From positions 1 to 34,624 of the forward strand of contig JAJYQK010000108.1 in the NCBI GenBank assembly GCA_021794645.1: a stretch of 34,624 nucleotides of DNA. Reading direction: 5' to 3'. Positions 7,506-15,803 of this stretch are shown piece after piece (positions within the stretch are counted from its first letter, which is position 1; each line of letters opens with the position of its first letter). Made by a program: the position numbers and the translations under genes. This DNA comes from Actinomycetes bacterium (GTDB lineage: Bacteria > Actinomycetota > Acidimicrobiia > Acidimicrobiales > Bog-793). The notes below the pieces were generated by a model. The model was not told the DNA's origin, did no database searches, and saw only the letters and a list, made by a program, of their open reading frames with translations.

Positions 7506-10500
7506 GTGCAGGGAGTTCCGGGGCCGGAGGCGCCCGGCTGGCTCGGCACGGCCGGCGGAGAGCAACAACAACGAGAAGAGGGCGGCGCCCTGTCCGAGGC
7601 GACAACGACCGAACCTGAGGTCTCCGACTTCTCCCTCCCGGCTGCCGCACCGCTTCCCCGCCGCCCGCTCGCGACGAGAGCCGGCTCGAGGAGAGCAGCC
7701 CTCGTCGGCTTTCTGGCCTTCGCCGCCGCCATGGTCTTCCTCATCGCCGAGCTCCGCCCCGACCTCATCTTCGGGCCGGGCGTCGACGTCGGCGGCGACA
7801 ACGGTGGGCACATCGCCGCCCCCTACTTCCTCATCCACTACCTCCTGCCCCACCTCCGCCTCACGGGCTGGGATCCGTGGTGGTTCGACGGCTTTCCGTT
7901 GTACGTCTTCTACTTCCCGCTGCCTGCCCTCCTTGTGGCAGCTTTCAACCTGGTGACGCCCTACGCCGTCGCCTTCAAGGTCGTGACCGCCCTCGGTGCG
8001 GTTACCCTGCCGGCCGCCGGCTACCTCTTCGGGCGCCTCGCAGGCTTCCGGCGGCCAGTACCGGTTCTCATGTCGCTGTCGATGCTGCCCTTCCTCTTCA
8101 ACACGAGCTACACGATCGATGGCGGCAATCTCGCCTCGACGATGGCAGGGGAGTTCTCCTTCTCGCTCGCTGTCACCTTCGGCCTGCTCTTTCTCGGCGT
8201 CGTCGCATATGCCCTTCGCACCGCCAGGCTGCGCTGGCTGGCGGCCATCCTCTTCGCCCTCACCTGCCTCTGTCACGTGGTGCCTGCCCTCGCCTTTGCC
8301 GGCGTCGCCGTCCTCATGGCTCTCACCAGCAACCGCCGCAGACAACTCTGGAACGGGCTCTTCACCGTCGCCCCGATCGGGATCGTGGGCGCCCTCCTCG
8401 CAGCCTGGTGGCTCCTTCCCTTCGCCGCCGACCTGCAGTACTCGTCCTCCATGAACTACGCCGCCGTCGGCGGTCCCGACTGGTTCAGCCAGAACTTCCT
8501 CCCCGACGGCTACCTGTTCGTCCTCATCCCGGCCGCCCTCGGGGCGATCCTCTCCCTCGTCGTCCGCAACCGCGTGGCCTTCGTGCTCACCCTCTCGGCC
8601 TTCCTCTCGGTGGCGGCCTTCCACTTCCTGCCCTCGGGCCTCGTCTACAACGCCCGCTGGCTGCCTTTCTGGTTCCTCTTCTCCTCACTTCTCGCCGCCT
8701 TCGGCATCGGGGAGCTCGCCCGGCTGCTCGGGCGCCTGGCGGCCCCCTCGGCCTTGGCCGCGCTGACCACCGCGCTCGTGACAGTCGGGGCCGTCGTCGG
8801 CTCGGTCTTCACCGGCGGGCTCGAGGGGAGCTCCTTCCTCGGCTACCACATACCGCCGACCCACACGCAGGTCTCGGGCTGGATCCAGTGGAACTACAGC
8901 GGCGTGCAGGCCCGCTCGGGCTGGCACGACTTCAAGGCGATGATCGCCCTCCTCGATCGGGCCGGGCACCGCTACGGCTGCGGCCGGCTCCAATACGAGT
9001 ACCTCTCCGAGACGACAGCGGCCTTCGGCTCGAGCGAGGAGATGATGTCGATCCCGATGTGGACGGCCGGCTGCATGCAGACCACCGACGGCATCTACTT
9101 CGAGTCCTCGACGACGACGCCCTTCCACTTCCTCGACGTCTCTGAGGTCTCCCAGAACGGGGAGGCGCCCGACCCTGTCGCCGGGCTCAGCTACCCCGGC
9201 TTCGACCTGCCAGACGGCATCCGGCACCTGCAGCTCATGGGCGTGCGCTACTTCCTCGCCATGTCGCCTCCCGTCGAGGCAGCCGCCAACGCCGACCCCG
9301 CCCTGGTGCGGATCGGCTCGGCGCCGAGCTTCCCCGGCCCTTACAACAAGCTGGCAGTGAAGGACCCGCACGTGGTGTTGTACCTGATCCGAAACAGCCC
9401 GCTCGTGGTGCCTCTCGCCCACCTTCCCGTCGTGGAGCCGGCGACTGCCGGCCAGTGGCTCCGCACCAACCTCCGCTGGTACGAGTCCGAGCAGTACTGG
9501 CCCATCTTCCTTGCCCGCTCGGGACCACCCACCTGGCCCCATGCCAGGCCGGGGACGTTGGTGCCGCCCATCGACGGGGTCCCGACCGAGCCGACCAGGA
9601 TCAGCCATGTCCACACGGGCAACGAGTCGGTCTCCTTCGACGTCAGCCGCCCGGGGGTGCCCGTCCTCGTGAAGGTGCCCTACTTCCCCAACTGGAGGGC
9701 GAGCGCTGCGAGCGGTCCCTACGAGGTGTCGCCCAACTTGATGGCGGTGGTGCCGAGGGCGCACCGAGTCGTGCTCCGCTACGCAAGCTCCGCGGCCGAC
9801 TGGGCCGGCCGGGGGGCGAGCCTCCTCGGCCTGGCGGGAACCGTCGGCCTCGCCGCCATGCGCCGGCCCGAGCCCTCCCTCCCCTCCGAGCCCTCTCTCC
9901 CGCTCGCCGACGACATCGTGAGCGATGAGCAGCGCGATGAGGAGGAGCGCCCCCTTCTCCTGCTCGGACCGCCGGTCGGAGACGAGGAGCCCCTCGGGCT
10001 GAGCGTCGTGCTGCCGGCCTACAACGAGGAGTCCCTTCTCTCCGAGACCACGGAGGCCATCCACACCTTCCTCTCCGAGGCAGGCGAGCGCTTCGAGGTG
10101 ATCATCGTGGAGAACGGCTCAACCGACTCGACCGCCAGCCTCGGCCGGACGCTGACGAGCCTCGAGGGAGTCCGCCTCGTCCGGCTGATGGAGCCCGACT
10201 ATGGCGAGGCGCTCCGGGCCGGCTTCCTCTCCGCCCGGGGCGAGGTCGTCGTCAACTTCGACGTCGACTACTTCGACCTCGCCTTCCTCGAGAAGGCCGT
10301 GCGGGAGATCCGGGCGGGCGAGGCGACTCTCGTCCTGGCCTCCAAGCGAGCTGTCGGCGCCTCGGACAGCCGGCCTCGGCTGCGCCGCGTCCTCACCGCA
10401 GGGTTCACAGCCCTCATGCGCCTGCTGCTGTCCGTGCCGGTGAGCGACGCCCACGGCATGAAGGCCCTCGACCGGGACGCCCTCGGTCCGCTCGTCGACC

Positions 10501-10697
10501 GGACCCGCCTGCGGGGTGCTCTCTACGACGTCGAGCTCGTCGCCCGCGCCGAGCGGGCGGGCCTTACGGTGAAAGAGCTGCCGGCCTCAGTGCGGGAGGT
10601 GCGCCCGGCCCGCAGCGGGGTCTGGCGCCGGAGCCTCGACTCGCTCGTCGGTCTTCTGAAGCTGCGCTTCATACTCGGCCCGGAAGAGCAGCCCTAA
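7506..10697 (+). CDS. Polytopic membrane protein (6-PTPS-related type) fused to a GT2 glycosyltransferase
   Basis: A product of about 1063 residues with two parts. The first roughly 450 residues form a polytopic membrane region beginning near residue 55, with GVDVGGDNGGHIAAPYFLIHYLLP in the first extracytoplasmic loop and GWDPWWFDGFPLYVFYFP after it. This resembles the 6-pyruvoyl-tetrahydropterin-synthase-related membrane proteins, whose topology recalls GT-C transferases. A long probably extracytoplasmic part follows. Residues about 830-1060 form a soluble GT2 domain (LSVVLPAYNEES, IIVENGSTDST, VNFDVDYFD with the DxD near residue 919). The substrate is unknown; polyprenyl-linked sugar chemistry for the envelope is likely. 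GTG 7506 is chosen because TAGATT lies eight bases upstream and the longer frame enters the tRNA; ATG 7467 is an alternative. Confidence 0.8.
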   Translation: MQGVPGPEAPGWLGTAGGEQQQREEGGALSEATTTEPEVSDFSLPAAAPLPRRPLATRAGSRRAALVGFLAFAAAMVFLIAELRPDLIFGPGVDVGGDNGGHIAAPYFLIHYLLPHLRLTGWDPWWFDGFPLYVFYFPLPALLVAAFNLVTPYAVAFKVVTALGAVTLPAAGYLFGRLAGFRRPVPVLMSLSMLPFLFNTSYTIDGGNLASTMAGEFSFSLAVTFGLLFLGVVAYALRTARLRWLAAILFALTCLCHVVPALAFAGVAVLMALTSNRRRQLWNGLFTVAPIGIVGALLAAWWLLPFAADLQYSSSMNYAAVGGPDWFSQNFLPDGYLFVLIPAALGAILSLVVRNRVAFVLTLSAFLSVAAFHFLPSGLVYNARWLPFWFLFSSLLAAFGIGELARLLGRLAAPSALAALTTALVTVGAVVGSVFTGGLEGSSFLGYHIPPTHTQVSGWIQWNYSGVQARSGWHDFKAMIALLDRAGHRYGCGRLQYEYLSETTAAFGSSEEMMSIPMWTAGCMQTTDGIYFESSTTTPFHFLDVSEVSQNGEAPDPVAGLSYPGFDLPDGIRHLQLMGVRYFLAMSPPVEAAANADPALVRIGSAPSFPGPYNKLAVKDPHVVLYLIRNSPLVVPLAHLPVVEPATAGQWLRTNLRWYESEQYWPIFLARSGPPTWPHARPGTLVPPIDGVPTEPTRISHVHTGNESVSFDVSRPGVPVLVKVPYFPNWRASAASGPYEVSPNLMAVVPRAHRVVLRYASSAADWAGRGASLLGLAGTVGLAAMRRPEPSLPSEPSLPLADDIVSDEQRDEEERPLLLLGPPVGDEEPLGLSVVLPAYNEESLLSETTEAIHTFLSEAGERFEVIIVENGSTDSTASLGRTLTSLEGVRLVRLMEPDYGEALRAGFLSARGEVVVNFDVDYFDLAFLEKAVREIRAGEATLVLASKRAVGASDSRPRLRRVLTAGFTALMRLLLSVPVSDAHGMKALDRDALGPLVDRTRLRGALYDVELVARAERAGLTVKELPASVREVRPARSGVWRRSLDSLVGLLKLRFILGPEEQP

Positions 10698-10756
10698 CAG
10701 ACAGCCCACCTTGCCGACCCCGGCCCAAAGCGGCCCCGCGGCGGGGAGGTGCTCAG

Positions 10757-10762
10757 TATCCT
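10757..10762 (+). promoter_or_regulatory. -10 box (TATCCT) for leaderless LCP transcript
   Basis: TATCCT fits the TANNNT consensus and ends seven bases before the GTG at 10770, placing the predicted transcription start at the start codon. No good -35 hexamer is visible in the GC-rich DNA upstream. Confidence 0.45.
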
Positions 10763-10769
10763 CCTGCCC

Positions 10770-11969
10770 GTGGCAGGTGATCTCGGCCGGCTGCCCGGTC
10801 GGCGGCGCAACGTCTACAAGGCGGGGCGAAGCCCGTTCCGTCGCCGGCGCTCCCACGGCCGCCACAGCCGCCTCGGCGGTCCCGGCCAGAGAGGTGGCCG
10901 GCGCTGGCCGAAGCGGATCCTCATCGGCTTCGGCGCCCTCGTCCTCGTCCTCTTCCTGGCGGCGGTGGCGAGCTTCGGCTACGTCTACAGCCAGCTGAGC
11001 TCGATCCCGCGGATGAAGGTGACGAGCCTCTCGCAGTCGAGCCGGGGCGGAGAGGACGTGCTCATGGTCGGATCGGACTCCCGCTCGTGTGTGAAGACCG
11101 CCGCCCAGGCGAAGTCCTTCGGCTCGAGCAAGGCCGTCGTCGGCCAGCGCTCGGACACGATCATGATCGCCCGCTTCCTTCCGAGCGGCAAGGTCGAGAT
11201 GCTCTCGATCCCCCGCGACACCTGGCTGCCGATCGCCGGCACCACCATCTCGGCCAAGATCAATGCCTCGTTCAACTACGGGCCGGGCGACCTCGTCCGG
11301 ACGATCCAGCAGAACTTCCACATCCCGATCAACCACGTCGTGCAGGTGAACTTCTGCGGCTTTCCTGCCATGGTGAACGCCCTCGGCGGCATCTACATGG
11401 ACTTTCCCGACCCTGTGCGGGACGCCTACACCGGCCTCAACGTCCAGAAGACCGGCTGCCAGCTCGTCACAGGCTCCGAGGCGCTCGCCCTCGTGCGAAG
11501 CCGCCACCTCTACTACTTCTCCCACGGCGTCTGGAACTACGACGGCATGAGCGACTTCTCGCGCATCCAGCGCCAGCACGCCTTCTTCCGTGCCCTCTTG
11601 AGCCGCATCCACTCGGTCATGCCGAACATCTTCCGGCTCGCCAACTTCTCCAGCGCCCTCGTGAGCGGGCTGCGGGTCGACTCGGGCTTCTCGGCCCTCT
11701 CGATGCTCTCGCTCGGCTGGAGGTATCACTCGCTCTCCCAGTCGAGCCTCTACAGCTCGGTGCTCCCGACCACCGAGGCTGTCATCGCCGGCCAGGATGC
11801 CCTCCTGCCGGCCAAGGGGCCCGACGCCACGGTCATCTCGGCCTTCCTCGCCGGCGATGCCGGCAAGTTCCAGGCGGCCGTCGGGCTGCCCGCACGAAGG
11901 ATCGGGCTCACCTCCTCATCGGTCATCACCGACAAGTTCAAGGAGCCCTGGAACCCCTATCCCTGCTGA
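10770..11969 (+). CDS. LytR-CpsA-Psr (LCP) family cell-wall ligase
   Basis: LCP proteins transfer glycopolymers from polyprenyl carriers to peptidoglycan on the outer face of the membrane. The product has a basic cytoplasmic tail, one transmembrane helix (ILIGFGALVLVLFLAAVASFG) and an LCP domain with DVLMVGSDSR, QRSDTIMIARF, LSIPRDTWL, KINASFNYG, NALGGIYMDFP and SRIQRQHAFF, including the Asp and Arg residues that bind the pyrophosphate. GTG 10770 is preceded at seven bases by TATCCT, so a leaderless transcript is likely; GTG 10749 in the same frame is an alternative. It follows the membrane/GT2 fusion by about 70 bases, so the two may supply and ligate the same polymer. Its end overlaps the convergent trpD end by 13 bases. 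Confidence 0.9.
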   Translation: MAGDLGRLPGRRRNVYKAGRSPFRRRRSHGRHSRLGGPGQRGGRRWPKRILIGFGALVLVLFLAAVASFGYVYSQLSSIPRMKVTSLSQSSRGGEDVLMVGSDSRSCVKTAAQAKSFGSSKAVVGQRSDTIMIARFLPSGKVEMLSIPRDTWLPIAGTTISAKINASFNYGPGDLVRTIQQNFHIPINHVVQVNFCGFPAMVNALGGIYMDFPDPVRDAYTGLNVQKTGCQLVTGSEALALVRSRHLYYFSHGVWNYDGMSDFSRIQRQHAFFRALLSRIHSVMPNIFRLANFSSALVSGLRVDSGFSALSMLSLGWRYHSLSQSSLYSSVLPTTEAVIAGQDALLPAKGPDATVISAFLAGDAGKFQAAVGLPARRIGLTSSSVITDKFKEPWNPYPC

Positions 11970-13036
11970 GCCTGGCCAGCCTCGCGCCGGGAGACGCTCA
12001 CCAGCGCCGCCAGCGTCTCGGCCGCCCGTCCCGCCTCGAGGATCGACTGGGCACGCTCGAGCCCCTCGGCGAGGTCTTCGGCGATGCCGGCGACGACGAG
12101 AGCGGCAGCTGAGTTGAGCGCGACGAAGTCCCGCCGCCGCCCCTTCTCACCGGCAAAGACGCTCTCGACGACCGCGGCGTTCTCAGCTGGGCTGCCGCCC
12201 CGCAGCTCGCCGGCCTCCGCCCTCTCCAGCCCGAGGGTGCTCGCATCGACGACGAAGGACCGCCGCTCGTAGGCACCGGCGCCGACGCGACGGGTCTCGA
12301 GCACGCGGGAAGGCGCCACCGTCGAGAGCTCGTCGAGGCCGTCCTCGCCGTAGACGACCCAGGCGTGCTCGGTGCCGTTCGCCTCGAGGACGGCGACCAT
12401 CCGCTCAGCCATGGACGGATCACCCACGCCGATGAGCTGGCGGGTGGCAGATGCCGGGTTGGCGAGAGGCCCGAGGAAGTTGAAGACGGTCGGGGTGCCG
12501 AGCTCCCGGCGGACAGGGGCTGCGTGGCGCATGGCCGGGTTGAAGCGGGGCGCCAGGCAGAAGCCGAGGCCGGTCTCCTTGATGCAGTTGGCGACGCCCT
12601 CCGGGCCGAGGTCGACCGCCACACCGAGAGCCTCGAAGACGTCAGCCGAGCCCGAGACCGAGCTTGCGGCCCGCCCGCCGTGCTTGCAGACCGCCGCCCC
12701 GGCGGCGGCTGCCACGACGGCCGCCATCGTCGAGACGTTGATCGAGCCGCTCCGGTCGCCGCCCGTCCCGCAGGTGTCGAGCAGCCCCGGGCCGAGCTCG
12801 ATCCGGACACCACGGCCACGCATCGCCCGGACGAGGCCCACCATCTCCTCGGTCGTCTCCCCCTTGGTCCGCAGAGCGGCAGCGAAAGCGGCGATCTGGC
12901 TCGGGGCTGCCAGGCCGGTGAGGACCGAGTCGAGGGCGGCCTCGGCCTCGGCGGCGCTCAGGTCCTGGCGGGCGAAGAGGCGCCCGAGGATGCCCGGCCA
13001 GCCGCCAAAGTCCTCTATAGCCCCGCCGGCCGCCAT
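11957..13036 (-). CDS. trpD: Anthranilate phosphoribosyltransferase
   Basis: TrpD joins anthranilate to PRPP in tryptophan synthesis. The 359-residue protein contains LLDTCGTGGDRSGSINVST (PRPP loop), CKHGGRAASSVSGSADVFEALG, FCLAPRFNPAMRHAAPVRRELG, TVFNFLGPLANP and the later VYGEDGLDEL, all in family order and at normal length. The usual KHGNR reads KHGGR here. No other trp gene is nearby. The ATG at 13036 follows the acyl-CoA dehydrogenase stop by one base, so the two are probably co-transcribed. The 3' end overlaps the LCP gene tail to tail. Confidence 0.95.
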   Translation of the reverse strand: MAAGGAIEDFGGWPGILGRLFARQDLSAAEAEAALDSVLTGLAAPSQIAAFAAALRTKGETTEEMVGLVRAMRGRGVRIELGPGLLDTCGTGGDRSGSINVSTMAAVVAAAAGAAVCKHGGRAASSVSGSADVFEALGVAVDLGPEGVANCIKETGLGFCLAPRFNPAMRHAAPVRRELGTPTVFNFLGPLANPASATRQLIGVGDPSMAERMVAVLEANGTEHAWVVYGEDGLDELSTVAPSRVLETRRVGAGAYERRSFVVDASTLGLERAEAGELRGGSPAENAAVVESVFAGEKGRRRDFVALNSAAALVVAGIAEDLAEGLERAQSILEAGRAAETLAALVSVSRREAGQAQQG

Positions 13037-13037
13037 C

Positions 13038-14213
13038 TCAGTCCCACCAGAGATGGCGGTCGAGCACTCCCCTGGCGATCAGCCCGAGCTGCACCTGGGA
13101 GGTGCCCTCGACGATCGTGAGCTGGCGGGCGTCCCGGTACCAGAGCTCGGTCGGGTGGTCCTTCATGTAGCCGGCCGCCCCGAGCAGCTGGACCGCCAGG
13201 CCGGCGGCCTTAACGGCCGTCTCGGTGGCGTGGTACTTGGCCATCGACAGGTAGGGCACCCACTCCCGGCTGAACTTGCCCTGGTCGGCCAGCCAGGCCG
13301 AGCGGTAGGTGAGGAGCCGGGCGGCCTCGATCTCGACCGCCATCTTGGCGATCTCCCACTGCAGTCCCTGGAAGTCCGCCATGGCGTGGCCGAAGCCCTG
13401 GCGCTCTTTCAGGTACTCCGTGGCGTACATGAGGGCCCCTTCGGCCAAGCCGATGCCCCTCGCCGCCACTATGGGGCGCATCGAGTTGAGCCCGAGCATG
13501 GCGAGTCGGAAGCCGCCCACCTCGCCGATGACGTTCTCGGGAGGGACCCGCACATCTGTGAGGACGAGCTCGCCCGTGTCGACGCCCCGCACACCCATCT
13601 TGTCGTCGAGAGAACCGACGGCCACACCCTCCTGGCTCCGCTCGACGATGAAAGCCGTGATGGAGTCGTGCCTGCGGCTCGAGGGCTCGCCGGTCTTGGC
13701 GAAGACCGTGTACCAGTCGGCCTGGGCCACCCCCGACATCCAGCACTTGGTGCCGGTCAGCACCCAGCCGCCCTCCCTCTCTCGATCAGGGATGGCCCGG
13801 GTGCGCATACCGACGACGTCGCTGCCCGCCCCCGGCTCGCTCAGACCGAAAGAGGCCCGCAGGCTGCCGTCCGCGATCCCGGGCAGCAGCCGCTTCTTCT
13901 GCTCCTCCGAGCCGGCGATCATGACCGGCCCTGTCGGCAGACGGGTGAGAAGGAGCATCAAAGCGGCCGTGTTCGAGTACTTCGCCACCTCCTCGATGGC
14001 GATCGTCAGCCCGAGGATCCCGGCTCCCGCCCCGCCGTACTCCTCGGGGATGCACAAGGCGAGGAGGCCGGAAGAGGCAAAGAGACGGAAGAGGTCCTCG
14101 GGGTACTCCCCCGTCCGGTCGATCTCGCGGGCACGGGGCTTCACCTTCTCCTGGGCGAGGCGCCGAACGGTCGACTGGAGGGCGGCCAGCTCTTCTGAAA
14201 GCTCGAAATTCAC
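13038..14213 (-). CDS. Acyl-CoA dehydrogenase
   Basis: A flavin-dependent acyl-CoA dehydrogenase of 391 residues, normal for the family. It has the N-terminal helical domain (PEEYGGAGAGILG), the beta domain with SFGLSEPGAGSDV and GTKCWMSGVAQAD, and the C-terminal domain with RQGFGHAMADFQGLQWEIAKM and WYRDARQLTIVEGTSQVQ. The Glu of IVEGTSQVQ is the expected catalytic base of short- and medium-chain types. It oxidises an acyl-CoA at C2-C3 and passes electrons to electron-transfer flavoprotein; the chain specificity cannot be read. The GTG start at 14213 has TAGCCT exactly seven bases upstream, suggesting a leaderless mRNA. It precedes trpD by one base, a pairing with no obvious metabolic logic. 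Confidence 0.93.
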   Translation of the reverse strand: MNFELSEELAALQSTVRRLAQEKVKPRAREIDRTGEYPEDLFRLFASSGLLALCIPEEYGGAGAGILGLTIAIEEVAKYSNTAALMLLLTRLPTGPVMIAGSEEQKKRLLPGIADGSLRASFGLSEPGAGSDVVGMRTRAIPDREREGGWVLTGTKCWMSGVAQADWYTVFAKTGEPSSRRHDSITAFIVERSQEGVAVGSLDDKMGVRGVDTGELVLTDVRVPPENVIGEVGGFRLAMLGLNSMRPIVAARGIGLAEGALMYATEYLKERQGFGHAMADFQGLQWEIAKMAVEIEAARLLTYRSAWLADQGKFSREWVPYLSMAKYHATETAVKAAGLAVQLLGAAGYMKDHPTELWYRDARQLTIVEGTSQVQLGLIARGVLDRHLWWD

Positions 14214-14220
14214 ACCAGGC

Positions 14221-14226
14221 AGGCTA
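14221..14226 (-). promoter_or_regulatory. -10 box (TAGCCT) for leaderless acyl-CoA dehydrogenase transcript
   Basis: On the minus strand TAGCCT fits TANNNT and is separated from the GTG at 14213 by seven bases, the spacing that makes the first transcribed base the first base of the start codon. No convincing -35 is seen. Confidence 0.45.
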
Positions 14227-14258
14227 GCCCTGCGCCGGCAGGGCCAGCTTGGGCCCGA

Positions 14259-14489
14259 TCAGGCCGAGCGTCGGCGCTGACGGAGGATCCGACGACGCTC
14301 GCGCTCGGTGGCGCCGCCCCAGACGCCCTCGCGCTCCCGGACGGCCAGGGCGTGCTCGAGGCAGGGCTGGCGGACCGGGCACGTGTCGCAGACAGCCTTG
14401 GCTTCCCAGGCGTCCTCGTCCGACGCTGGGTAGAAGATGTCAGGGTCGATGCCCCGACATGCCGCTCGGCTGCGCCACGTGGCGTTCAT
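14259..14489 (-). CDS. WhiB-family iron-sulfur transcriptional regulator
   Basis: A 76-residue protein starting at ATG 14489, chosen because the WhiB domain begins with it (NATWRSRAACRGIDPDIFYP). Four cysteines, C11, C34, C37 and C43, give the CX22CX2CX5C pattern that binds a 4Fe-4S cluster. They are followed by the GVWGGATERER turn and a basic C-terminus (RRRILRQRRRSA) for DNA contact. WhiB proteins bind the housekeeping sigma factor and act as redox or nitric-oxide-sensing regulators in actinobacteria. A strong sigma-70 promoter lies about 110 bases upstream, leaving a 5' leader of roughly 105 bases. Which WhiB subclass it belongs to cannot be assigned; it is short, closest in size to WhiB2/WhmD-like or WhiB7-lacking forms. 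Confidence 0.93.
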   Translation of the reverse strand: MNATWRSRAACRGIDPDIFYPASDEDAWEAKAVCDTCPVRQPCLEHALAVREREGVWGGATERERRRILRQRRRSA

Positions 14490-14600
14490 TGCTCGGTCAC
14501 TTTCTTCGCTGGGTGCGCGATGCGGGCCGCACACGTGTTCGGATACCCCTGGGCCCGCCCGCCGCGGTCTTGCCCACTGCGCATAGCCGAGGGAAGAACG

Positions 14601-14630
14601 ATTATCGTCTCCAGGCCCGGGCCGTGTCAA
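14601..14630 (-). promoter_or_regulatory. Canonical sigma-70 promoter for the whiB-type gene
   Basis: On the minus strand TTGACA (14630-14625) and GATAAT (14606-14601) are separated by 18 bases. The -35 is perfect and the -10 has five of six consensus bases, the best housekeeping promoter in the window. A start near 14594 gives a leader of about 105 bases. A GGGTAT box (14635-14630) directly abuts the -35, with GGAT 18 bases before it, so a second, stress-sigma promoter may overlap. Confidence 0.75.
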
Positions 14631-14671
14631 TACCCTTTGCAGAAGAGAGTATGATCCGCCGGCTCGGCGCC

Positions 14672-15259
14672 CTACCAGTCCGACGCGAGCGAGCGACGGG
14701 TCTCGTCGCTCAGCTCGCTCTCGTAGGAGTAGGCCGGGTGGGCCACGGCGATGCGGGCCGGTCCGGCGAGGAACGACTGCCGCTGCCTCTCGTCGAGGGC
14801 GATGCGCACATAGTGCACTGCCGCTGTCACTTCTTCCCGGGTGAGCTGGGCCTCGTGCGACTCATCGACGAGGGCGCCGACGACCTCACCGCCGTTGAGA
14901 CGCAGCTCTACCGAGCGCTCGATGCCGACGAGCCGGGGCAGCCAGTGGCGGAGCTCGGCCTCGGTGGTGAGCTCGATGAAGAGGGTGAGCGAGAGCTCGC
15001 CCGGGCCCGGGATGAGCGGGTTGTAGATGTCGAGCTCGGCCTGGATCTGCTCGTCGCTCAGCATCTTCTCCGCCCGCGCCATCTCCTGGATCTGGTAACG
15101 CATGGTCGTGCGGTTCTCGAACACGACCGTCACCTTCGGGCCGATGGGGACTCGCCGCAGGGCCTTCAGGGCCACCACCTCGGCGCGAAACGAGGCCCGC
15201 TCGCGCTCGTAGGCGCGCAAGTCCGCGATGTCCTCGAGACCGAGGAGGCGACCGCTCAA
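14672..15259 (-). CDS. DUF3501 family protein
   Basis: This 195-residue protein has the DUF3501 pattern: [25 protein letters not shown], then [31 protein letters not shown] and a C-terminal part ending in [22 protein letters not shown]. The start is a TTG at 15259 with GGGAGA just upstream; nothing earlier in frame resembles the family. No biochemical function is known to me. DUF3501 genes recur next to rubrerythrin-like and iron-sulfur oxidoreductase genes, as here, which suggests an oxidative or redox role. A 13-codon minicistron bridges it to the rubrerythrin stop. The TTG overlaps that minicistron's stop. Confidence 0.82.
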   Translation of the reverse strand: MSGRLLGLEDIADLRAYERERASFRAEVVALKALRRVPIGPKVTVVFENRTTMRYQIQEMARAEKMLSDEQIQAELDIYNPLIPGPGELSLTLFIELTTEAELRHWLPRLVGIERSVELRLNGGEVVGALVDESHEAQLTREEVTAAVHYVRIALDERQRQSFLAGPARIAVAHPAYSYESELSDETRRSLASDW

Positions 15260-15297
15260 GTTCTCTCCCTCTCGCCGGGGCAGCCACCCCGGGTCAT
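15256..15297 (-). CDS. Possible 13-residue coupling minicistron
   Basis: An ATG at 15297 overlaps the rubrerythrin stop by one base (TGATG). It reads 13 sense codons ([13 protein letters not shown]) and its TGA overlaps the TTG start of the DUF3501 gene (TTGA). It may carry ribosomes from one gene to the next. Chance is a real alternative. Confidence 0.3.
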   Translation of the reverse strand: MTRGGCPGERERT

Positions 15298-15716
15298 CAG
15301 CTGAGGGCGTCGAGGCCCTTCTGGAAGCGGCCGGCATGGCTCTTCTCGGCCCGTGCCAGGGTCTCGAGCCACTCGCCGATCTCCTCGAAACCCTCGTCCC
15401 GGGCCGTCTTGGCAAAGCCGGGGTACATCTCGGTGTACTCGTAGGTCTCCCCGGCGATGGCTGAGCGGAGGTTGTCCTCGGTCGGGCCGACGGGCACGCC
15501 GGTGACGGGGTCCCCCACCGCCTTCAAGAAGTCGAAGTGGCCGAAGGCGTGACCTGTCTCGCCCTCTGCCACCGAGCGGAAGAGCGCCGCCACGTCGGGG
15601 TACCCCTCGATGTCGGCCGCCTGGGCGAAGTAGAGGTAGCGGCGGTTCGCCTGGCTCTCGCCGGCGAAGGCCTCCTTCAGGTTCTTTTCGGTCTGGCTGT
15701 TGGCGAGCTCTGCCAT
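15297..15716 (-). CDS. Rubrerythrin-like diiron protein (no rubredoxin domain)
   Basis: A 139-residue ferritin-like four-helix protein. The diiron ligand motifs of rubrerythrin are visible: [17 protein letters not shown], then [40 protein letters not shown] and [12 protein letters not shown]. The C-terminal rubredoxin FeS4 domain is absent, as in erythrin/sulerythrin-type proteins, so electrons must come from elsewhere. The family detoxifies hydrogen peroxide. ATG 15716 has a good AAGGAG site. It is transcribed ahead of DUF3501. On the minus strand TAGAAT at 15778-15773 is a plausible -10 in the 87 bases separating it from the EamA gene. Confidence 0.9.
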   Translation of the reverse strand: MAELANSQTEKNLKEAFAGESQANRRYLYFAQAADIEGYPDVAALFRSVAEGETGHAFGHFDFLKAVGDPVTGVPVGPTEDNLRSAIAGETYEYTEMYPGFAKTARDEGFEEIGEWLETLARAEKSHAGRFQKGLDALS

Positions 15717-15803
15717 CTCGGTCTCCTTGGTCCCCGCCCGGGGGTGTGATAGTCGATCCAAAGTTGGTCCCATTCTAATGAGGTGGGCGCCGCCAGGGCC
15801 CGT

